Source: VXNE01 sp965200505
GTDB lineage: Bacteria > Pseudomonadota > Gammaproteobacteria > Pseudomonadales > Azotimanducaceae
Assembly: GCA_965200505.1 (NCBI GenBank)
Contig: OZ241343.1
Span: forward strand, 434,001-498,000
Direction of reading: 5' to 3'
Length of the DNA stretch: 64,000 nucleotides
Positions 34,768-44,093 of this stretch are shown in pieces (position 1 is the first letter of the stretch; every line of letters starts with the position of its first letter). The notes under the pieces are model-generated. The model did not search any database, was not told the origin of the DNA, and was given only the letters and a program-made list of their open reading frames with translations. Made by a program: the position numbers and the translations under genes.

Positions 34768-36357
34768 TCATCGGCGCACCTTGGTGTTCGATGGTGTAGT
34801 CCGTCGGAGGAACCTCCGCCCCGCCGCGGTCAGGCGGTAACGCTGCAGCCGGCTGCGCGGCTTGTCTGGAATGGTCATTTCTATCAGACCCGCATCGAGC
34901 GAGGGGAGAAGATAAGCGCTGCGGAAATGGTCCTCATGCTTCAGGCCAAGAGCTTCTTGGATCTCTTGCCGGCTCATGTCCCCGAACATAGCCCGCAACA
35001 GTTTCACCCGCGGGGTGACTTCCCCGGCGACTTCCCCGGCGACTTCCCCGGCGACTTCCCCGGCGACTTCCCCGGCCACTTCCCCGGCCACTTCCCCGGC
35101 GACTTCCCCGGCCACTTCCCCGGCCACTTCCCCGGCGACTTCCCCGGCCACTTCCCCGGCCACTTCCCCGGCCACTTGGGGGGTAACTTGCGGGGTCGGG
35201 CCCAGTTCACCCCCGGCGGCCCGTCGTACTTCCGGGTTGGGCCGGAAGGTCACTGTGACGAAGTTGCCCGCCCCAAATGCGGGTTCCGGGCAGTCCACGG
35301 CCTTCGCGCCATCCCGGATGCGGCGGATGCCGGTGCCGGCCTTCTCGATGAAGTCGATGCGGTGCAGCAAATCGGCGATGAGCGTATTTCGTCGCACCGT
35401 CTTGTGGCCGAGATCGGCCACGGACATCCCCTTCGGCAAGGTGCCGGGGCTGATCACCTCGATTCGATCGGCGTACACCTCGACGAAGACATTGGCACCG
35501 TCAAAGAACCAATCGCGGTGCATCACCGCGTTGGTGATCGCCTCCCGCACGGCCTCCATCGGGTACTCCGGGATGTTCTGGCGCCTCAAGCTCTCGATGC
35601 GGTACGCCAAGCGGGTGTTGCGCTCGATGAAGCGCATGGCGTCCTCAATATCGGCCACGATGCCGCCGTCAAAGTCCTTGCGGTCTAGGATGTGAACCTT
35701 ATCCGTGCCGCGCCCAAGCAGGCAGGTAATGTACGCGTTCGTGAAAAAGCGCCGCACGTTCTTGGCGAAGAACAGCACACCGGCGTTGCGGAACAGCAGC
35801 CGGTCACCGGTGCGCTCCGCCACTTCGATGTTCACCAGCACGTCTTCCACCGAACGGCCAGCCGTGATGCCTGACAGCCGCAGCCACGCATCGAACTTGT
35901 CGCCGTCGAAGTCCTCCGGGTAGTCAAAGCGCGGGCAAGGCGAGAGGTCAAACCGGATCACGCCCTCGGTGCGGAAGAAGTCCCGTATCTCCTCGCGGCT
36001 CATCTTCTGCGTGACCGCACCTTGCCGCCAGAAGAACCCCTCGCTGCACTGCACGGGCTTCGCGCTGCTCTCCCGCACCTCCACCGCGAGCACGTCGCCC
36101 ACGGGCTTGACCAGCACCTTCACTGGCGGGTCGCAGTTGCGGGCGATGTCTTGGATTCGCGCCCGCAGCGCGTTGGTGTCCTTGACGCCCTTCACCACGC
36201 CATCGTCGCTCACGCCAAGCAGAATCCTGCCACCCGTCGTGTTGGCCAACGCCACCAATTCTCTTGCGAAGGACGCCGAGAGGCTCTCCTTGAACTCCAG
36301 CGTCGTGCCCTCGCCCTGCTGAACGAGGATGTCGATGTCCGATGCGGCAAGCGCCAT
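34768..36357 (-). CDS. AlbA_2-type ATP-binding protein with AGEV repeat linker
   Basis: 529 residues from ATG 36357 (GGAGG ten bases upstream). N-domain: TTLEFKESLSASFARELVALANTTGGRILLGVSDDG. Middle: EAITNAVMHRDWFFDGANVFVEVYADRIEVISPGTLP, then RRNTLIADLLHRIDFIEKAGTGIRRIRD. Between the ATP-binding part and a C-terminal winged-helix segment (FGDMSRQEIQEALGLKHEDHFRSAYL) lies a linker of 13 AGEV units. The second copy of this architecture next to 33437-34642 suggests ancient duplication or functional pairing. A role in defence or regulation is inferred. Confidence 0.85.
   Translation of the reverse strand: MALAASDIDILVQQGEGTTLEFKESLSASFARELVALANTTGGRILLGVSDDGVVKGVKDTNALRARIQDIARNCDPPVKVLVKPVGDVLAVEVRESSAKPVQCSEGFFWRQGAVTQKMSREEIRDFFRTEGVIRFDLSPCPRFDYPEDFDGDKFDAWLRLSGITAGRSVEDVLVNIEVAERTGDRLLFRNAGVLFFAKNVRRFFTNAYITCLLGRGTDKVHILDRKDFDGGIVADIEDAMRFIERNTRLAYRIESLRRQNIPEYPMEAVREAITNAVMHRDWFFDGANVFVEVYADRIEVISPGTLPKGMSVADLGHKTVRRNTLIADLLHRIDFIEKAGTGIRRIRDGAKAVDCPEPAFGAGNFVTVTFRPNPEVRRAAGGELGPTPQVTPQVAGEVAGEVAGEVAGEVAGEVAGEVAGEVAGEVAGEVAGEVAGEVAGEVAGEVTPRVKLLRAMFGDMSRQEIQEALGLKHEDHFRSAYLLPSLDAGLIEMTIPDKPRSRLQRYRLTAAGRRFLRRTTPSNTKVRR
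35017..35172 (+). repeat. Thirteen tandem 12-base units (AGEV on the minus strand)
   Basis: Units are GACTTCCCCGGC or CACTTCCCCGGC, followed by a degenerate unit. Because the unit is 12 bases, gain or loss keeps the frame and changes only the linker length of the AlbA_2 protein. The two unit types are interspersed, which argues for repeated slippage or unequal crossover. Confidence 0.95.
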
Positions 36358-36639
36358 CGTCAATCCACCTCCGTTACGTTTAGCCAGCCCTCGTCGAAGG
36401 TGAAGCGAGTGCTGTCGCCGCCTGAATGCGCCGCACCGCCGTGTCAAAGTGTTCGCCGGGCGAGGCCGCCCGCTGGGTCGATAGCGTAGCACCATCAAGG
36501 CGTCCTCCTTGCGTTACTCCGCTGTCTTGGTAGTTCAGTTTTGGAGCCGGCCATTCATGCGGCGTGGCACCAAGAAGAGGGAGTGGCCGCGTTCGCCCCC
36601 GCCCACGGCCTATTCCCCCGAATGCGCTACACTGCGCCG

Positions 36640-38325
36640 ATGCGTCTGATGCCTCTCGCCATCGCAGCGCTTGCTTGTGCGGGCTGCGTCAGCCAGCCCC
36701 CTCCCTCCTACGAAGCGCTCGTGGCGGCCGTGGAGGCCGGCGAAACGGTGGACGTGGCCGCGTTGCGCGAGGCGTTTCTCGCCACGCCAGCGTTCCCCGA
36801 ACGTGCCGAGAGCCTGGCGCCGTTGGAGCGTCAGGCGATGCGCTTCATCGACGAGGAGCCGCTGCGCGCCGGCCCGGTGGGGTCGGCGATACTCGACCAG
36901 CATCGCGCCAGCATCGTGGGCCACTACGCCTTGGCCAAGTTCTACGAATATGTGGAGCGCGAGGACGCGGCGCAAGCGCATCACGCTTGGGTCAGGCGGC
37001 TCACGCAAGCCCTTGAGGACGGCCATGACGGAAGCGCGGAGGCGCCGTTCCCGGTGTTCTCGGCCGCAGAGGCGCTGGCCTACCTGCGGGCATCGGGGCG
37101 CCAACCCGTGGGGTCGATCTACCGCACCGCGGAAGAGCGGCGGTTCACGCTGGTGGTCGCGGCGACGCCCCCGAACGCCGCCATGCAGACCATCCACTTC
37201 GACATGCGGCCGGCCTATCGCGCGGCGGCGCGGCAGGCGCCGGACCAAGAACTGCTTCCCGGCGCTCTGATCGGCCATTTGGCGCGCCAAGACGATCCGG
37301 CGGCGCAAGCGGCGGTGGGGGTGTACCTCGCGTCTCAAGATCGCTTTGAGGAAGCCATCGACTGGCTCACGGCCGCCACGCGCACCGGCAACATCTTGGC
37401 GAACCTGATGCTCGCGGACGTCTATCTGGTGAGCGCCCGCCGCTTGGAGAAGGGCCCGGCCCAGAAAGACTACTTGGCGCTTGTGACACAGAACTACCTG
37501 CAGGCCATTGACGCGGGTTCGGACGAAGCCATGCTGCGCTTGGCGGACATGCACCTCAGGGATGATGAGGATGGCGCGGAGTTGGCGGACGAAGGCGTCG
37601 CCTTGCTGCATCAGGCTGCAGCGCTCGGCAACGCGCGCGCCCACCTCTATCTGGCGCAGCTGCATTTGGCCGGCGAACATGTGGCGGAGGATGCGGCGGT
37701 CAGCGAGACGCACTTCCTACGCGCCGCGGAGTTGGACTATGACCGCGCCAAGGTGCTCTACGCCCGCTTTCTCCTGAGCGCGGATGCGAACCGGGAGTTC
37801 ACGGCACGTGCCTACGATTGGATCGCCGAGTTGGCCGAAGGCGACGCGGCTGGGTGCGGCGGCCAGGCGGAACAGCGCCCCACGGCGCAGCCCTGCGCCG
37901 AGGCGCGGCTCATCCTCGGCGAACTTCACGCCCGCGGCCGTCACGTTCGGCAGAGCCACAGAAAGGCCCGCTCCTGGTTCAAGTCCGCCGTGAAGGCGGC
38001 GCCGGAGACGGCGAGCATCGTCAACGAGGTGGCTTGGTGGCTCACCGTCACCCAAATCGAACGGCTCAAGGACGAACGCTACGCGCTCAGCATCATGGAC
38101 CATGTGATGCAGCGCGATGCCGCGGCGCGTAAGCAGCCGGCGTACCTCGACACGTGGGCCGCGGCGCACGCCGCCAACGGCGACTTCGCACGGGCGGTCG
38201 CACTGCAGCAGGAAGCGCTGCGCGAGGCGAACGCCCAAGGGCTCACTCATGTAATCGAGGAGCTGCGCCAGCATCTGGCGGCCTTCGAGGCCGGCGAGAC
38301 GATCACAGACCCGTTGGTTCCCTAG
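36640..38325 (+). CDS. SEL1/TPR-repeat lipoprotein
   Basis: 561-residue lipoprotein: MRLMPLAIAALACAGC has a lipobox. The body is helical repeats of SEL1 type (AMLRLADMHLRDDEDGAELADEGVALLHQAAALGNARAHLYLAQLHLAGEHVAEDAA), a fold that holds protein partners. RSWFKSAVKAAPETASIVNEVAWWL and AYLDTWAAAHAANGDFARAVALQQEALREA continue the array. ATG 36640 is chosen because it gives the export signal; the frame opens at 36541. It precedes mnmH by four bases. Confidence 0.82.
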   Translation: MRLMPLAIAALACAGCVSQPPPSYEALVAAVEAGETVDVAALREAFLATPAFPERAESLAPLERQAMRFIDEEPLRAGPVGSAILDQHRASIVGHYALAKFYEYVEREDAAQAHHAWVRRLTQALEDGHDGSAEAPFPVFSAAEALAYLRASGRQPVGSIYRTAEERRFTLVVAATPPNAAMQTIHFDMRPAYRAAARQAPDQELLPGALIGHLARQDDPAAQAAVGVYLASQDRFEEAIDWLTAATRTGNILANLMLADVYLVSARRLEKGPAQKDYLALVTQNYLQAIDAGSDEAMLRLADMHLRDDEDGAELADEGVALLHQAAALGNARAHLYLAQLHLAGEHVAEDAAVSETHFLRAAELDYDRAKVLYARFLLSADANREFTARAYDWIAELAEGDAAGCGGQAEQRPTAQPCAEARLILGELHARGRHVRQSHRKARSWFKSAVKAAPETASIVNEVAWWLTVTQIERLKDERYALSIMDHVMQRDAAARKQPAYLDTWAAAHAANGDFARAVALQQEALREANAQGLTHVIEELRQHLAAFEAGETITDPLVP

Positions 38326-38329
38326 CACC

Positions 38330-39364
38330 TTGGGCGGGCTCACCGCGGATTACGCCGCGCTCCTCTTGAACGGAACGCCGCTCATTGACGTGAGGGCACC
38401 GGCCGAATTCGCGCGTGGCGCACTGCCCGGCGCCGTGAACCTGCCGCTGTTGACCGACGCCGAGCGCCGCCAAGTGGGCATTCGCCACAAGCAAGGCGGG
38501 CCGCAAGCCGCCTTTGCGCTGGGCGAGCGGCTGGTGGGCGGCGCCGTGCGGGCGGAACGAATGCGTGGTTGGCTGACCCATCTCGATGAGCATCCCAACG
38601 CCATCCTCTATTGCTGGCGTGGCGGCACCCGTTCCGAAGTCGTGCAAACGTGGCTGGCCGAACAGGGCCGGGCGGTGCCACGGGTGGCCGGCGGCTACAA
38701 GGCGTTGCGGCAATTCTGCCTGCAGGCGCTGGAAGCGCCGCGACAGTGGCTCGTGCTGGCCGGCCGCGCCGGCAGCGGCAAGACGGACCTCCTGCGCCAC
38801 ATCCCCGGCCACATCGATCTGGAAGGTCTCGCCAATCACCGCGGCTCCGCGTTCGGCGCCCGCGCCACGCCGCAGCCCACGCCCATCAACTTCGAGAACG
38901 CGCTGGCGGTGGCGTTGACCAAACAGTGCGAAACCGCCGTGCTCGCCGTGGAGGACGAGAGCCGCACCATCGGCCGCTTGGCCATTCCTCAAGCCGTGTT
39001 TGCGGGGATGCAGACGGCGCCCTTGGTGGTGGTGGAAGTGGAGCGCGAAACCCGCATCAAGCAGATCGTTCGAGACTATGTGCTGGCACCAGACGCTTCC
39101 GCGGCCCGCCTCGCCACAGCCCTGGACAAGATCGAGCGGCGCCTAGGCGGCGAACGCCACCGACAGGTGCGCACGCAAATGGCCGCGGCTTTCGCCGACT
39201 CAAACCCCGCCGCCCATCGGCGCTGGGTCGCCATGCTGCTGGACTGGTACTACGACCCGATGTACGACCATCAACTGGCCGGCAAGCGCGGCCGAATCGT
39301 CTGCCGCGGCGACGCGGCGACGGTGACGGCCTACCTGCGGGAGGCCACGGCCAAGGCGCGTTAG
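38330..39364 (+). CDS. mnmH: tRNA 2-selenouridine synthase
   Basis: 344 residues. A rhodanese domain (PLIDVRAPAEFARGALPGAVNLPL, active Cys in ILYCWRGGTRS) is followed by a P-loop domain (GRAGSGKTDLLRHI). The order and the blocks LANHRGSAFGARATPQPTPINFENALA and AVEDESRTIGRL are those of MnmH/SelU, which converts 2-thiouridine at the tRNA wobble base to 2-selenouridine. The only start is TTG 38330 four bases after the lipoprotein stop, so translation is probably coupled. No selD is seen nearby. Confidence 0.93.
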   Translation: MGGLTADYAALLLNGTPLIDVRAPAEFARGALPGAVNLPLLTDAERRQVGIRHKQGGPQAAFALGERLVGGAVRAERMRGWLTHLDEHPNAILYCWRGGTRSEVVQTWLAEQGRAVPRVAGGYKALRQFCLQALEAPRQWLVLAGRAGSGKTDLLRHIPGHIDLEGLANHRGSAFGARATPQPTPINFENALAVALTKQCETAVLAVEDESRTIGRLAIPQAVFAGMQTAPLVVVEVERETRIKQIVRDYVLAPDASAARLATALDKIERRLGGERHRQVRTQMAAAFADSNPAAHRRWVAMLLDWYYDPMYDHQLAGKRGRIVCRGDAATVTAYLREATAKAR

Positions 39365-39377
39365 CCGCCAGTGCGGA

Positions 39378-40046
39378 CTATTGCAGCTTCGAGTACGGCA
39401 GCGGATTGAGGTAGAAGAGGGATTCCTCCGGCGCGTGGTCGCGTAGCGGCCCCAAGATGTCGTGCAGGGGATCGCCGGCGTGATAGTCGAAGCCGCCCAA
39501 GCCGCGTGGCATGATCCAAAGGTCTGTCACTTCGCCGCTGCGCCCGACGGTGGAGGCGTAGGCCGTGACGAGCTGCAACGCGCCGGCATCCTCCGCCACG
39601 TCCGCCAACTTGGTGATCTGCTCCATCGCCGCCGGGGCGCCACCGCCCGTCGTCTGCAGCACGGCGAGCATGTATTGGCGCGGCTTGTCCGGTTTGGCGT
39701 TGAGGGCCGCATCCAGGCGGGCGTCCGTGCCGTAGGGCGCTTGCTGGGCGAACTTCGTCACTTCCTCCACCTGCACCTCACTCGTGAGCCGCTCGGCCGC
39801 GCTCCAAAGCGCCTTGTCTTGCCCCAGGGAGGCCAGCGCCCGCTGGGCATGCGCCATGTCTTCGTAGCGATGCAGGCTCAAGTCCCACCCCATCTCGCCG
39901 CCATTCACCTTCCAGCCGCCGATGAGATCGATGCCGTGGCGCTCCATGCGCGGTGCCACGGTTTCGGCGTAGAAATCCACGAACACGTCGAAGGCGGTGT
40001 TGGTGAGGGGTTTGATGCGATGACGCACTTCAAGGAATAGGCTCAT
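39378..40046 (-). CDS. NIPSNAP-family protein
   Basis: 222-residue protein with two NIPSNAP-like ferredoxin-fold halves: MSLFLEVRHRIKPLTNTAFDVFVDFYAETVAPRMERHG and the matching C-terminal QYMLAVLQTTGGGAPAAMEQI. It ends with YLNPLPYSKLQ. Proteins of this family are often found in aromatic or acyl-CoA degradation clusters but lack a proven reaction. ATG 40046 is the only good start. It lies at the 3' end of a minus-strand set with the hydratase and CoA-transferase. Confidence 0.75.
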   Translation of the reverse strand: MSLFLEVRHRIKPLTNTAFDVFVDFYAETVAPRMERHGIDLIGGWKVNGGEMGWDLSLHRYEDMAHAQRALASLGQDKALWSAAERLTSEVQVEEVTKFAQQAPYGTDARLDAALNAKPDKPRQYMLAVLQTTGGGAPAAMEQITKLADVAEDAGALQLVTAYASTVGRSGEVTDLWIMPRGLGGFDYHAGDPLHDILGPLRDHAPEESLFYLNPLPYSKLQ

Positions 40047-40135
40047 GCGGGCTCCTTTTGGCCGACTCGGCGCTGCTTCGGCGTTAAGCCTAGCAGTGTT
40101 CTGACCGCATCCGCCAACCGTGGGCGGCCGTTTCG

Positions 40136-41038
40136 TCAGCGCTTGCGGCGGCGCAGCTCGAAGTGCTCGAGCGCCCGTTCGACCATTGGACGCCGCCGGC
40201 CCTTCGGCACGGAGAGGGCGTAGTCTGGGTCCCGCTCCCCTTCCGAGGACATCATGTGCATCAGGTGGGCGCTGGTGATGTGGGCTTGGAAGCCTTGGCC
40301 ATCCTGTAGCTGGTTCACGGCCAGCTTGGCCATGCGCAGCTGGAAAGGATCGTTCTTGGCGATGCGCTCGGCGTATTCCAACACCGTCGCCTCGAGGCGC
40401 TCCGGCGGCACGACGCGGTTGACGAGGCCCAATGCCTTGGCTTCCTCGGCATCCACGAAGCGGGACTCGAACATGAGCTCCTTGGCTTGGCGCGGGTGGA
40501 TGTCCCACGGTACGGTGAGGAATTGGAAGTTGCCGGCCAGGAACATCGCGGATTCGGCCGCGTAGATGATGTCCATTGCCGAAGCGAGCATCCAGCCGCC
40601 GTAGATGCAGTAGCCCTGCACACCCGCGATGGTGGGTTTCGGCACGTCGCGCCAGCGCAGGCACTTGTCCACGAACTGCTCGCGGGAGTGGTCGAAGCGG
40701 CCGCGCAGGCCATCTTGCAACGGGCGGCGCTCGCGGTCTTCGAGTTCCTCCGGCGTACCGAGGTCGTGGCCGCCGGAGAAGTGCTCGCCGGCGCCGAAGA
40801 GGGCGATCACATGAACATCGCGGTCGGCCGTCGCGGCGGCGAAAGCCACATCCAAGGCTTCGAGCAATGCACGGCTCTGGGCGTTCCGGTAGCGTGGCCG
40901 GTTGGTCGTGATGCGGGCGACGTGGTTGACCACTTCGTAGGTGACGGGGGTGGCGCCATCGCCGCCTGTCGCGGCCGGGTTCGCTCGTCCTGCCGCGGGT
41001 GCTGCCTCGTGTGGTGTGCTTGTCGTGCGCTCGTTCAT
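40136..41038 (-). CDS. Enoyl-CoA hydratase/isomerase
   Basis: 300-residue crotonase-fold enzyme. ITTNRPRYRNAQSRALLEAL, FGAGEHFSGGHDLGTPEE and GVQGYCIYGGWMLASAMDII are the conserved blocks. A long low-complexity N-terminus (Ala/Thr rich) precedes the domain. Start ATG 41038 overlaps the stop of the CoA-transferase (ATGA), so it is the second gene of an operon. The pairing suggests it works on the CoA ester made by the transferase. Confidence 0.88.
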   Translation of the reverse strand: MNERTTSTPHEAAPAAGRANPAATGGDGATPVTYEVVNHVARITTNRPRYRNAQSRALLEALDVAFAAATADRDVHVIALFGAGEHFSGGHDLGTPEELEDRERRPLQDGLRGRFDHSREQFVDKCLRWRDVPKPTIAGVQGYCIYGGWMLASAMDIIYAAESAMFLAGNFQFLTVPWDIHPRQAKELMFESRFVDAEEAKALGLVNRVVPPERLEATVLEYAERIAKNDPFQLRMAKLAVNQLQDGQGFQAHITSAHLMHMMSSEGERDPDYALSVPKGRRRPMVERALEHFELRRRKR

Positions 41039-43380
41039 GGCGGGTAGTCGCCCCCGCCGGTGACGCCACGCGCTTCCAGCGCCTCGTATTCGGCCCGCGT
41101 CATGCCGAGAAACTCCTCAAAGACCTCGAACGAGTGTTCGCCGTGCAAGGGCGCCGGGCGGATGTCGCCCCTTGGCGCGCGGCTGAAATCCACCGGGGCA
41201 CCCGCTTGCCACATGAGCCCGGTTTCGGCGTGGTCAACCTGCGCCAAGCTGCCGCGCTGGCGCAAGCCTTCGTCACGCACCACCTCAGCGGCATCCAGCA
41301 CCGCCGCGGCCGGCACACCGGCGCGGCACAGCGCCTCCTCCAACTCGTGTTTGTCGCGACCGCGAACACTGGCGCCGATGGCCGCGTCCACCGCTGTCTC
41401 GTGCGCCTTGCGCGTGGCGTTGTCTGGCCATTGGGCGGCGTCCAAACCCAACACCCCGCAGCATGCCTGCCATTGCGCCTCGGTTTCGGCGGCGAGGGCG
41501 ATCCACTGGTCTTCCCCGCGGGTCTTGTAGATGCCATGCGGCGTGTGCAGCGGATGACCGTTGCCGAGCGGCCCGCGCACCCGGCCGGTGGCCTCGAACT
41601 CCAGCCACGCATCGCCGATGAAGGTGAAGTTCGCCTCCTGCATGGAGAGGTCGATGAACTGCCCGGCACCGGTGCGGTCCCGATGCAGAAGCGCCGTGGC
41701 AATGGCTGCGAAACCACAGAACCCGGCCACCGGGTCCGGATACATCTGCCCGGAGTTCAGCGGGGCGCCGCCTTCGTAACCCAGCAGCGAGGACATCCCG
41801 CAGGATGGCTCGATGGTGCCGCCGATGCCCGGCACGTTCGCCCACGGCCCGCTGGCGCCGTAAGCGGACAGGCTCGCCATCACCAAATCTGGCTTGATGG
41901 CCTTGAGCGCGTCGTGGCCGAGGCCCAAGTTGCCCATCACGCGGGGCGAGAAGTTGTCCGCCACGAAGTCCATATGCGGCACCAGCGCCTTGAAGGTCTC
42001 GACGCCGGCGGGGTCCGCCAAATCCAACGTGACGCACCGTTTGTGGAGATTGACGGAGTTGTACATCGGGTTGCAATTCCAAGCGTGGCGCGCGGTCGGC
42101 ACGTCCCGCAAGCGCTTCGGTATCGGGTTCTGATAGGTGCCGCGCCAACTGTCGAGCCGTTTGCGGGCCTCCACTTGGATGACCTCCGCGCCATGCAGCG
42201 CGAGCAGCATCGTCGCGTAGGTGCCGGCCCATGCTTGGGTGAGGACGAGGCCGCGAAAGCCGCGCAGCGGGCCGCGCTCGGCCGATGGCCGGCGCTTCGC
42301 ATGGATCGCGGTGAGGCGTGTCCTCGGAGACTTGAAGGCCGCCACGTCCGCGCCCTGCTGGCCCAGTTCCCGATGCAAGCGCCACTCGCTCGCACCCAAC
42401 CGCGCGGCAGGGCCGGGAAAACGCGCGCCCTCGGGCGAACGGACGAAGAAGCCACGCGCCTTGAACTGCGGATTCTCGGCCATCTCGTCCAAGCGAAACA
42501 CGGGGCCGGCCACCACGCGCTCCCGCGCCAAGGCGTCGAACAAGTCGCGCCGATTCCACTGAGCCATGCGTTCCCGCACGGGCGTCGCGTAGCGATCCCG
42601 GAACTTGCGGCGCAACCCCGGCTGCTGCAGTTGCGGATCGTCCGCGAGCTTGGCCAAACCGAGCAAGTCCATGGCCTTCTTCCAGAACACCGGCCGCGAC
42701 AGGGGCAGCGCGAAGTGGCCGTCTTTGACCGGCACCGGGCCTGCGTCCATGTCGATGTCCGGATCGTGCCGTTGCCACACGAAGCCGGAGTACTGCCCCC
42801 GCAACAAGGGTGGCCCGAAGCTCGACACCAACGTTTCCCACTCCGAGATGTCGATGAGTTGGCCTTCATCGCCGGTCGCGCATTGCTCCGCCAAGGCGCA
42901 AACCACCGCCCCGAACGCCAAAGTGCCGGTTTGGTACGCCGCTTGGTAACCGCTGCCCTTGAGCGGCGGCTGGCCGAGGATGCCGTTGACGGAAGCCCAG
43001 CCGGAGCGCGCCGCGGCGGTGAGTTCGTTGCCCCGCAGTTCGCGCTTGGGGCCAGTGAGGCCGTGGGCGGTGATGGCGCAGACGATGGCGTGGGGGTGGA
43101 CACCGGCGAGATCTGCCGCGTCCAAGCCGCTGGTGACGATGACATGGGCCGCTTCCAAACGCCCGGCTGCCTTCGCCACAGACGCCTTGTTGGCCAAGAA
43201 ATACCGCGCCGCGATGCTGCGCCCCGCCCCGTCGAACGGCGGGTGACGACGGAGCGGATGCCCTTCGGCCGGTTCCACCGCCTGCACCTCGGCACCGTAG
43301 TCCGCCAGCAGCCGCGAACACCATGCCGTGGCCGCACGGTCGCCCAAATCCACGACGTTGATGCCATCCAGCGTGAACAT
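41035..43380 (-). CDS. Two-domain CaiB/BaiF CoA-transferase
   Basis: 781 residues from ATG 43380, double the usual length because two class III CoA-transferase domains are fused. The C-terminal domain keeps LVLTQAWAGTYATMLLALHGAEVIQVE, SLSAYGASGPWANVPG and the catalytic Asp in GQMYPDPVAGF. In the N-terminal domain the same place reads GSGYQAAYQTG, with no Asp, so that half is probably structural or regulatory. It starts an operon with the downstream hydratase. The acyl substrate is unknown; carnitine- or bile-acid-type CoA transfer is known in the family. Confidence 0.88.
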   Translation of the reverse strand: MFTLDGINVVDLGDRAATAWCSRLLADYGAEVQAVEPAEGHPLRRHPPFDGAGRSIAARYFLANKASVAKAAGRLEAAHVIVTSGLDAADLAGVHPHAIVCAITAHGLTGPKRELRGNELTAAARSGWASVNGILGQPPLKGSGYQAAYQTGTLAFGAVVCALAEQCATGDEGQLIDISEWETLVSSFGPPLLRGQYSGFVWQRHDPDIDMDAGPVPVKDGHFALPLSRPVFWKKAMDLLGLAKLADDPQLQQPGLRRKFRDRYATPVRERMAQWNRRDLFDALARERVVAGPVFRLDEMAENPQFKARGFFVRSPEGARFPGPAARLGASEWRLHRELGQQGADVAAFKSPRTRLTAIHAKRRPSAERGPLRGFRGLVLTQAWAGTYATMLLALHGAEVIQVEARKRLDSWRGTYQNPIPKRLRDVPTARHAWNCNPMYNSVNLHKRCVTLDLADPAGVETFKALVPHMDFVADNFSPRVMGNLGLGHDALKAIKPDLVMASLSAYGASGPWANVPGIGGTIEPSCGMSSLLGYEGGAPLNSGQMYPDPVAGFCGFAAIATALLHRDRTGAGQFIDLSMQEANFTFIGDAWLEFEATGRVRGPLGNGHPLHTPHGIYKTRGEDQWIALAAETEAQWQACCGVLGLDAAQWPDNATRKAHETAVDAAIGASVRGRDKHELEEALCRAGVPAAAVLDAAEVVRDEGLRQRGSLAQVDHAETGLMWQAGAPVDFSRAPRGDIRPAPLHGEHSFEVFEEFLGMTRAEYEALEARGVTGGGDYPP

Positions 43381-43579
43381 GGCGCGATGATAAGGCGTCG
43401 CCGGCACCCAAGGAAGAAACCGCGGCCCCACACGGCGTTTGGGTTCAAGCAGCGCATCGGCAAGCGGCGGAACGCAACCATCTTGGCGAGGAGCCAAGCA
43501 AGGGCGGGGAGCCTACGCCAGCCTACGCCAGTCTGCCCCTGCCAAGGGTTACACTGCCCTTCTTCGTCGGGGAACCTTC

Positions 43580-43960
43580 ATGGGCGCTACGCAAGTCACC
43601 GTGACCATCCGCAACCCAGCGCAACCGTCAAGAAGCTGGGAGAGCCTGTTTCTGGTCGATGCCGGCGCCATGGATTCGGTGGTGCCGCGTTCCTGCATCG
43701 AGGCAATCGGGTTAAAGCCCGAAGGCCAGCGCATCTACGAGCTGGCGGACGGGCGGGAGGTGAAGCTCGACTTCGCACGGGCCTTCATCGAGTTCATGGG
43801 CGACCTCACGGCCGGTCGCGTGGTCATCGCGGACGGGGATGTCGAGCCGTCGCTCGGCGTCACCGCGTTGGAGTCTGCCGGCATCGAAGTGGACCCCGTG
43901 AACCAACGCCTGAAGCGCCTGCCTGCATTGCGTCTGAAAAGTCAGACCGTCCAGCGGTGA
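43580..43960 (+). CDS. Retropepsin-like (clan AA) aspartic protease-fold protein
   Basis: 126 residues. ESLFLVDAGAMDSVVPRSCIEAIGL has the flap and active Asp region of single-domain clan AA proteases, with DAG in place of DTG or DSG. ADGREVKLDFARAFIEFMGDLTAGRVVIADGDVEPSLGVTALESAGIEVDPVNQRL matches the remaining strands. GGGGAA lies upstream of the start. Such proteins are often found next to small toxin-antitoxin genes, and a Phd antitoxin follows 134 bases later. Proteolysis is inferred. Confidence 0.7.
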   Translation: MGATQVTVTIRNPAQPSRSWESLFLVDAGAMDSVVPRSCIEAIGLKPEGQRIYELADGREVKLDFARAFIEFMGDLTAGRVVIADGDVEPSLGVTALESAGIEVDPVNQRLKRLPALRLKSQTVQR

Positions 43961-44043
43961 CCTGCGGGCTGCGCCGGAGGTTGTCCGCTCGAGACGTTCT
44001 GCCGGCGACAACACCGCAAACCCAAAACGCGGACAACCTTGAC

Positions 44044-44062
44044 GGCCAAGACACACTTGGCC
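44044..44062. promoter_or_regulatory. Inverted repeat upstream of Phd antitoxin
   Basis: GGCCAAG-ACACA-CTTGGCC, a perfect seven-base palindrome 32 bases before ATG 44094. Phd-type antitoxins bind short palindromes at their own promoter, so this is a candidate operator. A second pair, GGTTGTCCGC at 43979-43988 and GCGGACAACC at 44029-44038, frames the same region. Confidence 0.45.
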
Positions 44063-44093
44063 ATTCTCCTGGCTAAAGACTTGGAGCCCTGCC

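Noticed and set aside
34976..35180. Possible CRISPR array
   Set aside because: Units are 12 bases, contiguous, without spacers, and are translated as part of a protein.
34976..35695. Plus-strand frame with SPAT repeats
   Set aside because: It is the reverse reading of the AGEV repeat; the minus-strand gene has the ATP-binding domains.
40999..44076. Plus-strand open frame of 1025 codons
   Set aside because: It is antisense to the CoA-transferase; the real genes in the other frames carry clear motifs.
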